Assembly (NCBI GenBank): GCA_963759545.1
Contig: CAVXAB010000026.1
Coordinates: 62,001-126,000, forward strand
Direction: 5' to 3'
Source: Trebonia sp963759545
Lineage (GTDB): Bacteria > Actinomycetota > Actinomycetes > Streptosporangiales > Streptosporangiaceae
DNA: 64,000 bases
Positions 35,183-43,518 of the stretch are shown in pieces. A program made the translations under genes and the position numbers. The notes beneath the pieces were generated by a model. That model saw only the letters and a program-made list of their open reading frames with translations. It had not been told where the DNA came from and did no database searches. Each line of letters begins with the position of its first letter. Position 1 is the first letter of the stretch.

Positions 35183-35578
35183 TCAGGGGATTTCTTCATC
35201 CTCGTCATCGACATAAGTCTCGGCGTACAGCCGCCGGTTGATGTCATCCGACCAGGACTGCGCCCAGCAGCGGAGGCTATTTATCTCCTGAGCCGTGAGG
35301 CCGTATTCGGCGAATGCCTGGTCGTCGTACCAATCGGCACCGTCAAGAACCCCTATAACCTCCACCCTCCAGCCGCGTCCGGTCAGTCCCTCAACCACGG
35401 TAGCGACAATGGCTTCCATTGCCATCATGCTGTCCGTCGCCATATCGATGTCGCGGCTGAAACGGTCGACGATGTGATGGGCCTGAACCGCGTAGCCGCC
35501 GGTGATGACTAGCGGCAAGTCGTTGCCAATTTCCAGAACGTCCTGCAGCAGTCTCCTGTGCAGGTCGTTGAGGTTCAT
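35183..35578 (-). CDS. AbiEii/AbiGii-type nucleotidyltransferase, apparently internally deleted
   Basis: The N-terminal half (NDLPLVITGGYAVQAHHIVD, RFSRDIDMATDS) has the GG...DxD nucleotidyltransferase core of AbiEii-type toxins. The C-terminal end (DWYDDQAFAEYGLTAQEINS, LRCWAQSWSDDINRRL) matches the family end. The total is 131 residues, whereas family members known to me are about 220-240, with a middle containing a third acidic residue. The junction lies near RGWRVEVIGVLDGADW (about residues 70-85). Read as an in-frame deletion, it is probably inactive. Its start overlaps the partner gene stop by four bases. Confidence 0.65.
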   Translation of the reverse strand: MNLNDLHRRLLQDVLEIGNDLPLVITGGYAVQAHHIVDRFSRDIDMATDSMMAMEAIVATVVEGLTGRGWRVEVIGVLDGADWYDDQAFAEYGLTAQEINSLRCWAQSWSDDINRRLYAETYVDDEDEEIP

Positions 35579-35991
35579 GGCGTAACTGGCTGCTCCTCGG
35601 CTAGCTCAGGGAAGGCGGCTTCCCAGACCTTCCGGACCGTCCGGCTGACCAGGTTACGGAGGACGGGCCACTGCCTGAGGAGCAAATCCCTATTGAGGTA
35701 GGCGGCAACGTCACCACGCTGGCCTTCGGCTAGCACGATGCGGTACATGTGCATGGACGCTTTGGGCAGATTTAGGTTGAACGCTGTTTGACCAGACCAA
35801 GCAACGTGCAACGGAAGCTGGACAGTGCCGTGGGCAGGGCCCGCCAGGTCGTCCAGGGTCTCGGGCAGCCTGCTGCGATACCGCTCCTCAAGGACCGCGG
35901 CACGAGAGACTGGCGCTGCTTCCAACAAGCCACCCACGTCACGCATTATGCGCTTCCAGAGCGGAAGGCCGAGCCAACTCGCCGTTGACAC
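35575..35991 (-). CDS. Partner protein of AbiEii-type nucleotidyltransferase
   Basis: A 138-residue protein that directly precedes the nucleotidyltransferase with a four-base overlap. Segments such as LPETLDDLAGPAHGTVQLPL, HVAWSGQTAFNLNLPKAS and LNRDLLLRQWPVLRNLVSRT resemble proteins I know next to actinobacterial AbiEii-like genes, where the pair looks toxin-antitoxin-like. No HTH was recognised, so an antitoxin role is inferred from context only. Confidence 0.55.
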   Translation of the reverse strand: MSTASWLGLPLWKRIMRDVGGLLEAAPVSRAAVLEERYRSRLPETLDDLAGPAHGTVQLPLHVAWSGQTAFNLNLPKASMHMYRIVLAEGQRGDVAAYLNRDLLLRQWPVLRNLVSRTVRKVWEAAFPELAEEQPVTP

Positions 35992-36037
35992 GCCAGGCGT
36001 CTATTCACACCGTCGGCGTCCGCCTCACGCGAGGCAT

Positions 36038-36472
36038 CTAAGCAGCCGCGGGGAAGACCTCGAACGTGCAGCGGGCGCCTGAGCCGTTCGCCACCTTGGC
36101 ATCGTAGGTCAGCAGCGGCGCGTGGAAGAGTTCAGCGACGGCGACATAGCAGGCGTCATACGAGGTGTAGTTGCCGTGTAGCTCCCAGACGCGAGGCAGG
36201 AGGATGGTGTGCGCGACCCGTTCGATCTCCAGGTCTGCTAGATCCTGAAGTACCTGGCTGGCACGTTGCTCAGTGATGGTTCCGGTGAGGACGGAGCGCC
36301 GCAGGACCGAGATGGCCTCGACGTCGACCAGGTGGGGTGCCGCCAGTTCCTCGCCGCGCAGCCTCTTCCGTGCTTGCGCCATTTTGGCGCCACGAGTTGA
36401 GCCTGCCGCTTTCGTAGCACTCGGTGGAGACTTGGTATCGCTTCGCTCATGCGATGAAGGGTAGGCGTCCAC
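36038..36472 (-). CDS. PIN-domain (VapC-like) protein with damaged N-terminus
   Basis: From about residue 35 (ARKRLRGEELAAPHLVDVEA) to the end the sequence is a PIN ribonuclease: acidic residues in LVDVEAISVLRR, NYTSYDACYVAVAELFHAPL and LLTYDAKVAN. The first strand with the leading Asp (usually VVDASAL) is not seen. Instead there is a Ser/Lys-rich stretch (SSHERSDTKSPPSATKAAGS). No VapB antitoxin gene is upstream. Probably a non-functional or frameshifted remnant. Confidence 0.6.
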   Translation of the reverse strand: MDAYPSSHERSDTKSPPSATKAAGSTRGAKMAQARKRLRGEELAAPHLVDVEAISVLRRSVLTGTITEQRASQVLQDLADLEIERVAHTILLPRVWELHGNYTSYDACYVAVAELFHAPLLTYDAKVANGSGARCTFEVFPAAA

Positions 36473-36629
36473 TCCGACGTTCGACAGTTTGTTCAGTTAA
36501 GTTGCTACATAAATAGATACACGGCAACGATGTGCGGGTTTGACGATGACCGGTGACGCACCCCGGGGCGAAGCGGAGGTGTCCTCCGCGAGACAATGGA
36601 GGTGGACACTGACAGATAGGGGATCTTGG

Positions 36630-37502
36630 ATGAAGCTCGGCATCCACTTCATGAATTTCACGCACCCTGAGGGCGGTGCCGCCCTGCGGTCGGCGGTCGG
36701 CGACACCGCGGTCGCGGCCGACCAGGCGGGCATCGTCCGGTTCACCGCGATGGACCACTGGTTCCAGATGGAGCACTTCCAGACCGCGTTCGACCCGATG
36801 CTCGAGGGCTACTCGGTGCTCAACTTCGTCGCGGCGAAGAGCGAGCGGCTACAGCTCGGCCTGCTCGTCACCGGCGTCACCTACCGCTACCCAGGCCTGC
36901 TCGCCAAGATCGTCACCACGCTCGACGTGCTGTCAGGCGGACGGGCGATGCTCGGCATCGGCGCGGCCTGGTACGAGCGTGAGCATCGCGCGCTCGGCGT
37001 GCCGTACCCGCCGGTCGCCGAGCGGTTCGAGCGCCTTGAGGAGACGATCCAGATCTGCGAGCAGATGTGGAGCGACAACGACGGCCCGTACGAGGGCAAG
37101 CACTACCAGCTGGCGGAGACGATCTGCTCGCCGCGCCCGCTGCAGTCGCCGCGCCCGCCGATCCTCATCGGCGGGGGAGGGGAGAAGAAGACGCTGCGCC
37201 TGGTGGCGAAGTACGCCGACGCGTGCAACCTGTTCGGCTCCTCCACCGCGGACGTCAGCCACAAGCTGGACGTGCTGCGCGCGCACTGCGACACCGAGGG
37301 CCGCGACTACGACGCCATCGAGAAGACGATCATTGGCCGGGTGGACCCGAGCGGCGACGTGAGCGAGTTCCTCGCCGAGATGGAGGAGTACGCCAAGCTG
37401 GGCATCGACCTGGTCGAGGTCGCGCCCGCGATGCCCGACCCCGCGCGGTTCGTGACCCTGCTCGGCGAGAAGGTCGTCCGGCCGCTCGCCGAGATCGGGT
37501 AG
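36630..37502 (+). CDS. LLM class F420-dependent oxidoreductase
   Basis: A 290-residue bacterial-luciferase-fold enzyme that uses reduced cofactor F420: MKLGIHFMNFTHPEGGAAL, AMDHWFQMEHFQTAFDPMLE, LQLGLLVTGVTYRYPGLLAK, GGRAMLGIGAAWYEREHRAL and RPPILIGGGGEKKTLRLVAK. The ATG 36630 is preferred over 36540 because AGGGGA precedes it and the family begins here. It stands alone. The substrate is unknown. Confidence 0.9.
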   Translation: MKLGIHFMNFTHPEGGAALRSAVGDTAVAADQAGIVRFTAMDHWFQMEHFQTAFDPMLEGYSVLNFVAAKSERLQLGLLVTGVTYRYPGLLAKIVTTLDVLSGGRAMLGIGAAWYEREHRALGVPYPPVAERFERLEETIQICEQMWSDNDGPYEGKHYQLAETICSPRPLQSPRPPILIGGGGEKKTLRLVAKYADACNLFGSSTADVSHKLDVLRAHCDTEGRDYDAIEKTIIGRVDPSGDVSEFLAEMEEYAKLGIDLVEVAPAMPDPARFVTLLGEKVVRPLAEIG

Positions 37503-37638
37503 CGGCTGGTCGAACCGGAATCCGCCGGCCGGGGGCGCATGCTGCACAAGAGAAGACCGACATCGCCCTCGGCCCGGATTCCCGTAACCGGCTGCACGAT
37601 GTTCTCATCGCGGGTTCGGCGGCCCGGTCACGTCTCGG

Positions 37639-38085
37639 TCAGATCGTGAAGCGCTGAACCGGGCCTTCCCCGGTGACGGTCTCCTCGTAGCCGCCCGGCA
37701 CCACGGCGCGCCAGAACGCGGTGGCCGCGTCATTGCCGTGAAGCTGCCGCACCTGCCAGGTACCGGGAAACATCGCGAAGACCAGCCGTGCGGCCTCCCG
37801 GCCGGTACCGCCACGACGGTACTTGCGCATCACGAAGAACTCGCTCATGTCATTGACACCCTCGGTGCGCACCAGGGCAAAGCCCGCCCACCGGCCCGCC
37901 TGGCGGATCAGGAGCGGATGGCTGTCCTGGTCAGTCCAGTAGTGATCGAGATACCGGTGGCCGAACTCTCCGTGCTCGTCTACGTCGTCGCCGTTCCACT
38001 CGGAAAAGTCGTAGTGGTACAGCTGAAGCAGCCGCCGCAAGACGGCCTTGTCGCTCAGCGACGCCCGCACCAGTTCGACGGTCAT
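37639..38085 (-). CDS. GNAT family N-acetyltransferase
   Basis: A 148-residue GNAT protein: MTVELVRASLSDKAVLRRLL, PLLIRQAGRWAGFALVRTEG, then the acetyl-CoA loop region EFFVMRKYRRGGTGREAARL (R/Q-x-x-G-x-G/A) and AFWRAVVPGGYEE. The start is at the ATG 38085, with AAGGG some 11 bases upstream; the longer frame to 39042 is antisense to the EamA gene. Substrate unknown. Confidence 0.8.
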   Translation of the reverse strand: MTVELVRASLSDKAVLRRLLQLYHYDFSEWNGDDVDEHGEFGHRYLDHYWTDQDSHPLLIRQAGRWAGFALVRTEGVNDMSEFFVMRKYRRGGTGREAARLVFAMFPGTWQVRQLHGNDAATAFWRAVVPGGYEETVTGEGPVQRFTI

Positions 38086-38180
38086 TCTGCCCGTGCCCTT
38101 CTCTGCCTTTTGCTCTTGCGCTGGTGCCCGGCGTCTATCCCTGGCCCGCTGGCGCCTGGTCCGCGATGAGAACGCGGATG

Positions 38181-39080
38181 TCATGGTTTGTCCTCCTTTG
38201 GCACACCATGATCGCGCCTGGTGCTCGCGATGGCCACCCCGGCCATGATCAGCAGGCCGCCGCCGATCATGACCAGGGTCACGCGCTCGCCGAGGAACAC
38301 CGCCGCGCCGAGCACGCTGACCACCGGCTCGAAGTAGAGCAGCTGGCTCACCCTGGTGATGTCGCCTGCCATCACGGCGACGCTCCACAGCAGCAGGCCG
38401 GCCGCCGTGCAGCCCAGCGCGAGGAACGCCAGCTCCGCCCAGACCGCCGGCCCGAGGTGCGCGAGGCCCGCGCCGGGCAGCATCCAGGCGGCGCCGAAGT
38501 AGGGGACCGTGCCCACGACGGTGGCGGCCGCGGTCGCGGGAACGGCGCCGAGCTCCTGGCTGAGCGGGCGCAGCACGATCGTGTAGGCGGCGAACGACAG
38601 CGTCGCCGCCAGGACCAGCCCGGTTCCCGCCAGCGCGCGGTAGCCGCCGCCCACGCCGCCGACGGCGCCCGGGCCCGCCAGCACGGCCACGCCGGCCAGG
38701 GCGGCGGCGCTGCCGAGCCAGGCCCGTGCGCCGCCGCGCTCCCGCAGGAACAGGTGGCCGAGCACCAGAACCCAGACGGGCTCGGTCGCCAGCAGGAGCC
38801 CCGCGGTGGCGGCGGGCAGCCAGCGCAGCCCGGCCGTGACCGGCAGGTTGTACCCGACCAGGCCGAGCAGGCCCGCGGCCACCAGGCGGCCCGCCGAGCG
38901 CGGCCTGAGCTTGCGGAAGACGGGCCAGGCCCAGGGCAGCAGCACCAGCGACGCCGCGGCCAGCCGGATCAGCAGCAGCGGCAGCGGTGACAGGTGCCCG
39001 ACGACCGCGCTGGTCGCCACCGGGGCGAGCCCCCACAGGCACACCGCCACCAGGCCCGCGGCCAGCGCGTCACGTCTCAC
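38181..39080 (-). CDS. EamA/DMT family transporter
   Basis: A 299-residue protein with ten predicted membrane helices in two EamA repeats (ALAAGLVAVCLWGLAPVATS, LVGYNLPVTAGLRWLPAATA, LLLATEPVWVLVLGHLFLRE; second repeat LLYFEPVVSVLGAAVFLGER). DMT transporters export metabolites or amino acids. It is divergent from the CGNR gene at 39149, with a 68-bp shared promoter region. Confidence 0.88.
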   Translation of the reverse strand: MRRDALAAGLVAVCLWGLAPVATSAVVGHLSPLPLLLIRLAAASLVLLPWAWPVFRKLRPRSAGRLVAAGLLGLVGYNLPVTAGLRWLPAATAGLLLATEPVWVLVLGHLFLRERGGARAWLGSAAALAGVAVLAGPGAVGGVGGGYRALAGTGLVLAATLSFAAYTIVLRPLSQELGAVPATAAATVVGTVPYFGAAWMLPGAGLAHLGPAVWAELAFLALGCTAAGLLLWSVAVMAGDITRVSQLLYFEPVVSVLGAAVFLGERVTLVMIGGGLLIMAGVAIASTRRDHGVPKEDKP

Positions 39081-39148
39081 CGGTTCCTCCTGGTCGCCAT
39101 GGCGGGTTCACGCGTGCCCGCCTGCCGCCAGTCTGCTGTAATGGCCTT

Positions 39149-39730
39149 ATGCAGTTCAACACTTACACGGTGGCGGGCGCGCACATCGCCGTCTGGCTGG
39201 TCAACCACCCCGCTCCCGACGCGGCCGCCCTCGCCGCGGTGCTGCACCGCCATGATGTGCACGAGCCCACGGGAACGGCGGCGGACGTGGCCGCGCTGCG
39301 GCCGTGGGCGGCACGGCTGCGCGAGGTCTTCGAGGCCCAGGCCGAGGTCGACAAGGCGCTGCTCGCCGACGCGCTGCTCGTCGCCGCCGACTGCCGCCCC
39401 CGGCTGGTCAGCCACGGCCCAGGCAAGCCCTACCACTTCCACTACGCGCCTGTCATGACCGGCCTCGCGGCGCGGGTGCGGGCACTGACCGCGGCCGGTC
39501 TTGCGCACGTGATCGACGGCGGTGGCGGCACCCGGCTGCGGGTGTGCGACAAGGCCGGGTGCGACGTCGCGTTCATCGACACCTCGCGCAACGGGCGCCG
39601 CCACTTCTGCTGCGTGCGCTGCGCCAACCAGGTCAACGTGGCGAACCACCGGCAGCGGCGCCGCGCGGCCGTCAGTCCGGCGGCTGAGCGCGATCCTTCA
39701 GGAACGGTGATCGCTCGCGCACGACGCTAG
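39149..39730 (+). CDS. CGNR zinc finger / ABATE domain protein
   Basis: A 193-residue protein. The N-terminal two thirds is the ABATE-type domain (AALRPWAARLREVFEAQAEV). The C-terminus has a zinc finger with the form CDKAGCDVAFIDTSRNGRRH then CCVRCANQVNVANHRQRRR (CxxxxC...CxxC), the CGNR finger variant. Proteins of this type are treated as stress-linked regulators. The ATG at 39149 is chosen because the frame and family N-terminus begin here. Divergent from the EamA transporter, which it may control. Confidence 0.8.
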   Translation: MQFNTYTVAGAHIAVWLVNHPAPDAAALAAVLHRHDVHEPTGTAADVAALRPWAARLREVFEAQAEVDKALLADALLVAADCRPRLVSHGPGKPYHFHYAPVMTGLAARVRALTAAGLAHVIDGGGGTRLRVCDKAGCDVAFIDTSRNGRRHFCCVRCANQVNVANHRQRRRAAVSPAAERDPSGTVIARARR

Positions 39731-41183
39731 TCCGGGAAGGGCTGTCTCCGAATCTGTCATCGTGTCCGTAGCTGACGGGCGCGGCTCACGCAGCGCGATC
39801 GCGGCCACCACGATGGAGACGCCGCCGAGGACCGCGCCCGCCGCCCAGGCGAGGTGGTATCCGCTGGTCAGCGCCTGCGCCGAGGTGCCGCCCGCGGTGC
39901 GGGAGGCGGCGAGCGCGGTCAGCGCGGCGAGGCCGAGAGCGCCGCCGACCTGCTGCACGGTGTTGAACGCGCCGGAGATGACACCGGCGTCCGCGTCGGT
40001 CGCACCGGACATGCCGAGCGTGGTCACGGCGGGCAGGGTCAGCCCGCCGCCGATGCCGAACAGGACGAACACCGGCAGCAGGTCCGTCAGCGTAAGCCGC
40101 GTGCGCGGGCACCTGGGTCAGCAGGGCGAGCGCGGCCGTGATCATGACCAGGCCGGCGAGCAGCAGCCGGCGGGCGCCGAAGCGCGCCGTCAGCCGCGCC
40201 GAGGCGCCGAGCGAGACGACGGCGATCGCGACGGCGGTCGGTGCGAACCCGAGCCCGGCGGACGCGGGGCCGAAGCCGAGCGCGCGCTGCAGGTACAGGG
40301 TCACGATGACCTGGAACCCCATCGCCGCGCCGATGATGAGCAGCTGGGCGAGGTTGGCGCCGATCACGTTGCGCGAGGCCAGGACGCGCGGCGGCAGCAG
40401 CGGCGTGCGCGCGGTGGCCTGCCGCGCGGCGAACGCCGCCAGCAGCGCGACCGCGACCAGGCCCGTCCACCACTGCGCGGGTGCGGCGATGGCGAGCACG
40501 GCGAGCATGACGCCGCCGGTCACCAGGCCGGCGCCCGGCCAGTCCGCCCCCGCCCGCAGGCCCCGGAGTCCTGGCAGCACGTCCTGGTCGGCGGGCAGCA
40601 CCCGCCACGCCGCGAGCCAGGCGGCCACCCCGACCGGCAGGTTCACGAAGAAGATCCAGTGCCAGCTCGCGTACTGCACGAGCAGTCCGCCGATGATCAG
40701 CCCGGCGGACGCGCCCACGGCGCCGGTGAAGGCGAACGCGCCGATCGCCCGGCCCTGCTCGGCCGGGCCGTCGAACAGCCGGACGATCATGCCGAGGGTG
40801 ACGGCGGACGCCATCGCCGCCCCTGCCCCCTGGACGAACCTGGCCGCGATCAGCATCCCCGGGCCGGCCGCGAGGCCGCACGCGAGCGAGGCGGCGACGA
40901 AGACCGCGATCCCGGCGAGGAACATCCGCTTCCTGCCAAGCAGGTCACCCAGCCGGCCGCTGAGCAGCAGCAGGCCGCCGAAGGCGATCAGGTAGGTGGT
41001 CATCACCCAGCTCAGGCTGTGCGCGGTGAAGCCGAGGTCCGCCTGGATCGAGGGCAGCGCGACGGTCACGATCGTGCCGTCGAGGATGACCATGAGCGAC
41101 GCCGCGCACAGGATGACGAGCGCCAGCCGGCGCCGCGCCGCGAGAGGCACCGCGGAAGGCACCGGGGGGTGACTGCTTGACAT
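39698..41183 (-). CDS. MFS drug transporter (DHA2/EmrB-QacA type), frameshifted
   Basis: About 14 predicted membrane helices: LALVILCAASLMVILDGTIV (the D-x-T motif of DHA2), LSWVMTTYLIAFGGLLLLSG, RLGDLLGRKRMFLAG (motif A). At about 40092 (GACGGACC) one extra base breaks the frame. Corrected, it continues VFVLFGIGGGLTLPAVTTLG and GAFNTVQQVGGALGLAALTA to the stop at 39698, restoring a protein of about 494 residues. The upstream MarR gene is on the same strand, and matching dyads lie upstream of both, suggesting drug-responsive control. Confidence 0.85.
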
Positions 41184-41226
41184 GCGATCTCTCCAGGGTC
41201 GGAAGGGCCAATGGAGAGACCGTAAC

Positions 41227-41251
41227 AGATAATCTAGAAGTAGACAATCTA
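41227..41251. promoter_or_regulatory. MarR-type operator upstream of the MFS gene
   Basis: AGATAATCTA (41227-41236) and GTAGACAATCTA (41240-41251) share AGAYAATCTA in direct orientation, 14 bases apart. This lies between the MarR gene and the MFS start (41183). A similar GTAGATAGTTA occurs upstream of MarR. Confidence 0.5.
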
Positions 41252-41262
41252 AAAATTGCCGA

Positions 41263-41778
41263 TCAAACTAGCCCGGCACGCGCGCCCGGCACGCGCGCCC
41301 GGCGCACGGGCCGCTCGAACGGCGCGGCGTCGGCCAGCGGCCCGCCCGTGACAAGGGTGGTCAACGCGTCGGTGAACAGACGCCGCTGGCCCTCGGGCAG
41401 CGCGTCGAGCACCTCGCGGTGCACCCGGTCGGCGATCTCGTGGCCCGCGGCGACCAGGGCGGCGCCTGCCGCGGTGACGGTGATGATCCTGGCCCGCCGG
41501 TCGGCCGGCGACGGGGTCCGCTCCGCGTAGCCCTCCCGCTCGAGGTAGTCCGTCGTGTTGAGCATCGTGGTCTTGTCCAGGTCGGCAAGCTTCGCGAGCT
41601 CGATCTGCGTGTACTGCCCCCCCATCGCGTGGGCGAGCACGCAGTACTCCCGCGGCGTGATGCCGATCTCGGCGAAGGCCGAGTTCATCCGGGTGGCCAG
41701 GACGTGCGAGGCGTGGCTGAGCAGGAAGCTGAGGTCGAGCCCCGGCCGGCCCGCGATCGGCGCTGCGGTGGACGTCAT
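41263..41778 (-). CDS. MarR family transcriptional regulator
   Basis: A 171-residue winged-helix regulator: FAEIGITPREYCVLAHAMGG, QIELAKLADLDKTTMLNTTD (recognition helix) and RTPSPADRRARIITVTAAGA (the DxR wing). It is followed by the MFS drug transporter on the same strand after 79 bp. AGA...TCT-like operators lie both before it and before the transporter, so it probably represses both and responds to a transported compound. Confidence 0.9.
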   Translation of the reverse strand: MTSTAAPIAGRPGLDLSFLLSHASHVLATRMNSAFAEIGITPREYCVLAHAMGGQYTQIELAKLADLDKTTMLNTTDYLEREGYAERTPSPADRRARIITVTAAGAALVAAGHEIADRVHREVLDALPEGQRRLFTDALTTLVTGGPLADAAPFERPVRRARVPGARAGLV

Positions 41779-41792
41779 GAAGTCATAGTACG

Positions 41793-41804
41793 TCTACGAG
41801 TAGA
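41793..41804. promoter_or_regulatory. Small dyad upstream of MarR gene
   Basis: TCTAC-GA-GTAGA inverted repeat, followed by TAGTTA, 15 bases before the MarR start at 41778. The GTAGAYA half matches the operator upstream of the MFS gene, supporting autoregulation. Confidence 0.45.
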
Positions 41805-41823
41805 TAGTTACCTGGCCGCCGTA

Positions 41824-42735
41824 TCAGCCCTGGTAGCTCCTGACCTCCACGTCCACGGTGACCGTGACCGGAGCGGGCGGCAGGGCGGCCACCCGGGCCG
41901 CCAGTTCGTCCGCGCCGATGTGCCGGGCGCTCGGGCCCATCGCGACGAGGTCGGTCAGGTCGGCGTGGCCGAGCCGCAACTGGTAGCGCACGGTAGTAAC
42001 CGCCGTGCTCGCGTAGTCGCCGTAGGCCTCCGCGAGCCGCGCGCTCTTTCGCTCGTCGATGCCGATGAGCCCGAGGGACCGCCGCAGCTCGGCGTGGTGG
42101 TCGGGGCCAGGGGTGGCGACGATCAGCGTGCCGCCCGGCGCGAGTACCCGGCGGATCTCCGCCGGGTTGCGCGGCCCGAAGACGCTCAGCACCAGCGCCG
42201 CGGACTCGTCGGCGAGCGGCAGGTGCCCCCAGGCGTCGGCGCCGAGCGCCGCCGCACGGGGATGCGCCCGCGCGGCACGGCGCAGCGCGGGCGCGGACAG
42301 GTCGACGCACGCGCCAAGACGGGCGTCCAGCGCGTCAAGCACCAGGGCGAGGTAGTAGCCGGTGCCGCCGGCCAGGTCGAGCACCAGGCCTGGACCGCCC
42401 GGGTCGGCCCGTGTCGCAAGGCCCCGTGTCGCGAGGCACTCCGCGGCCAGCGCGCTCAGTGCGTCCGCGACCGGCCGGTAGTGCCCGGCGCCGAGGAACC
42501 GGTCGCGGGCGAGCACCATCGCGGCGCTGTCGCCCGTGCCCGGGCCGCCCCGGCCGGTGGTCAGGCTGACGTAGCCCTGCCGCGCGATGTCGAAGCTGTG
42601 CCCGCGGCCACAAGTGACCTGGTCATCGCCCACCACGACCGGGCCGGCGCAGACGGGGCAGCGGACGTGCGGCGCCACGGCCTCGAGCGTCCTGCGCCAG
42701 TCGAGAACCGGGGCGGAGCCAGGCCAGCCACTCAT
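41824..42735 (-). CDS. 23S rRNA (guanine-N1) methyltransferase, RlmA/TlrB-like
   Basis: A 303-residue protein. An N-terminal zinc site (VRCPVCAGPVVVGDDQVTC, then GRGHSFD) precedes the hallmark GDSAAMVLARDRFLGAGHY and the SAM site VLDLAGGTGYYLALVLDAL. RlmA(I) methylates G745 and RlmA(II)/TlrB G748 of 23S rRNA; TlrB-type activity gives resistance to tylosin-like macrolides. Which nucleotide is modified here cannot be read. The start at 42735 (MSGWPG) is favoured by the family layout over 42762. Confidence 0.85.
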   Translation of the reverse strand: MSGWPGSAPVLDWRRTLEAVAPHVRCPVCAGPVVVGDDQVTCGRGHSFDIARQGYVSLTTGRGGPGTGDSAAMVLARDRFLGAGHYRPVADALSALAAECLATRGLATRADPGGPGLVLDLAGGTGYYLALVLDALDARLGACVDLSAPALRRAARAHPRAAALGADAWGHLPLADESAALVLSVFGPRNPAEIRRVLAPGGTLIVATPGPDHHAELRRSLGLIGIDERKSARLAEAYGDYASTAVTTVRYQLRLGHADLTDLVAMGPSARHIGADELAARVAALPPAPVTVTVDVEVRSYQG

Positions 42736-42770
42736 GACGGGAAGCTTATCCGGCCAGGGCAATCAACCCT

Positions 42771-42807
42771 CCGTTCGGGGAAATTCAAAGTCTCTTCTCC
42801 CGAACGG
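42771..42807. terminator. Hairpin between divergent RlmA-like and adenylate kinase genes
   Basis: CCGTTCGGG (42771-42779) pairs with CCCGAACGG (42799-42807) over a 19-base loop. Being between divergent starts it is not a conventional terminator and may be regulatory. Its core TTCTCCCGAACG is shared with the hairpin at 6418; the shorter TCTCCCGAACGG is shared with that at 18621. Confidence 0.4.
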
Positions 42808-42901
42808 GAGCAGGTTTCACCTGGCGGCGTCCTGCGAACCGCGGGGCGCGTGGCAAACTGGCCACCTGCGGCGGTAACACCTCACGGAGGGACCTAGTCC
42901 A

Positions 42902-43472
42902 ATGCGCGTCATCATGCTTGCCCCGCCCGGCGCGGGTAAGGGAACGCAGGGCGAGCGGATCGCCGCCAGGTACGGGATCCCGCACATCTCCAGTGGCGAG
43001 ATCTTCCGCGATGAGGTGGCGCGCCAGACGCCGCTTGGCAAACGGCTAAGCGGCTACCTCGACCACGGCGACCTGGTCCCCGACGAGCTTGTGCTCAGCC
43101 TGATCAGGGACCGAGTGGTCGCGGCGGCCGAGAATAGCGGCGGCTACGTGCTCGACGGGTTCCCGCGCACGCTTGAGCAGGCCGAGGCGGCCGCGGCCAT
43201 CGGCAGGGAAACGAATACAAGCGCGCAGGCCGTGGTGTACCTGGACGCGCCGCCGGACGTCCTCCTTGGCCGCCTCGCCGGCCGGGCCGAGAACCGGGCG
43301 GACGACTCGGAAGCCGTCACGCGGCACCGCCTTGAGGTGTACGCGGGAGCACACGCAGCCCCTGGTGGACTACTTCGCGGCGCGCGGCATCCTCGTCAAG
43401 ATCGACGCCGCCGAGCCGGTGGACGCCGTGAGCCAGCAGATTTTCGCCGCCCTCGACCGCATCAAGAACTAA
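42902..43472 (+). CDS. adk: Adenylate kinase, short form, frameshifted
   Basis: MRVIMLAPPGAGKGTQGERI is the P-loop, followed by IPHISSGEIFRDEVARQTPL, LVPDELVLSLIRDRVV, GGYVLDGFPRTLEQAEA and GRLAGRAENRADDSEAVTRH, i.e. the lidless short type. The enzyme interconverts AMP + ATP and 2 ADP. At about 43340 (TACGCGG) the frame breaks; the C-terminal REHTQPLVDYFAARGILVKI reads in the next frame to the TAA at 43470-43472. A stand-alone copy outside the ribosomal-protein operon, so possibly a second adk. Confidence 0.85.
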
Positions 43473-43518
43473 AGCAAGACAAGGTCAGTCCGAACGGGAA
43501 CGTGCCTCGCGCCCTGGC

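Noticed and set aside
37639..39042. 467-codon frame containing the GNAT gene
   Set aside because: The upstream part is antisense-strand noise opposite the EamA reading; GNAT homology begins at 38085.
39762..41180. Rightward ORF opposite the MFS gene
   Set aside because: Low-complexity Arg/Gly/Glu-rich product, antisense to a clear transporter.
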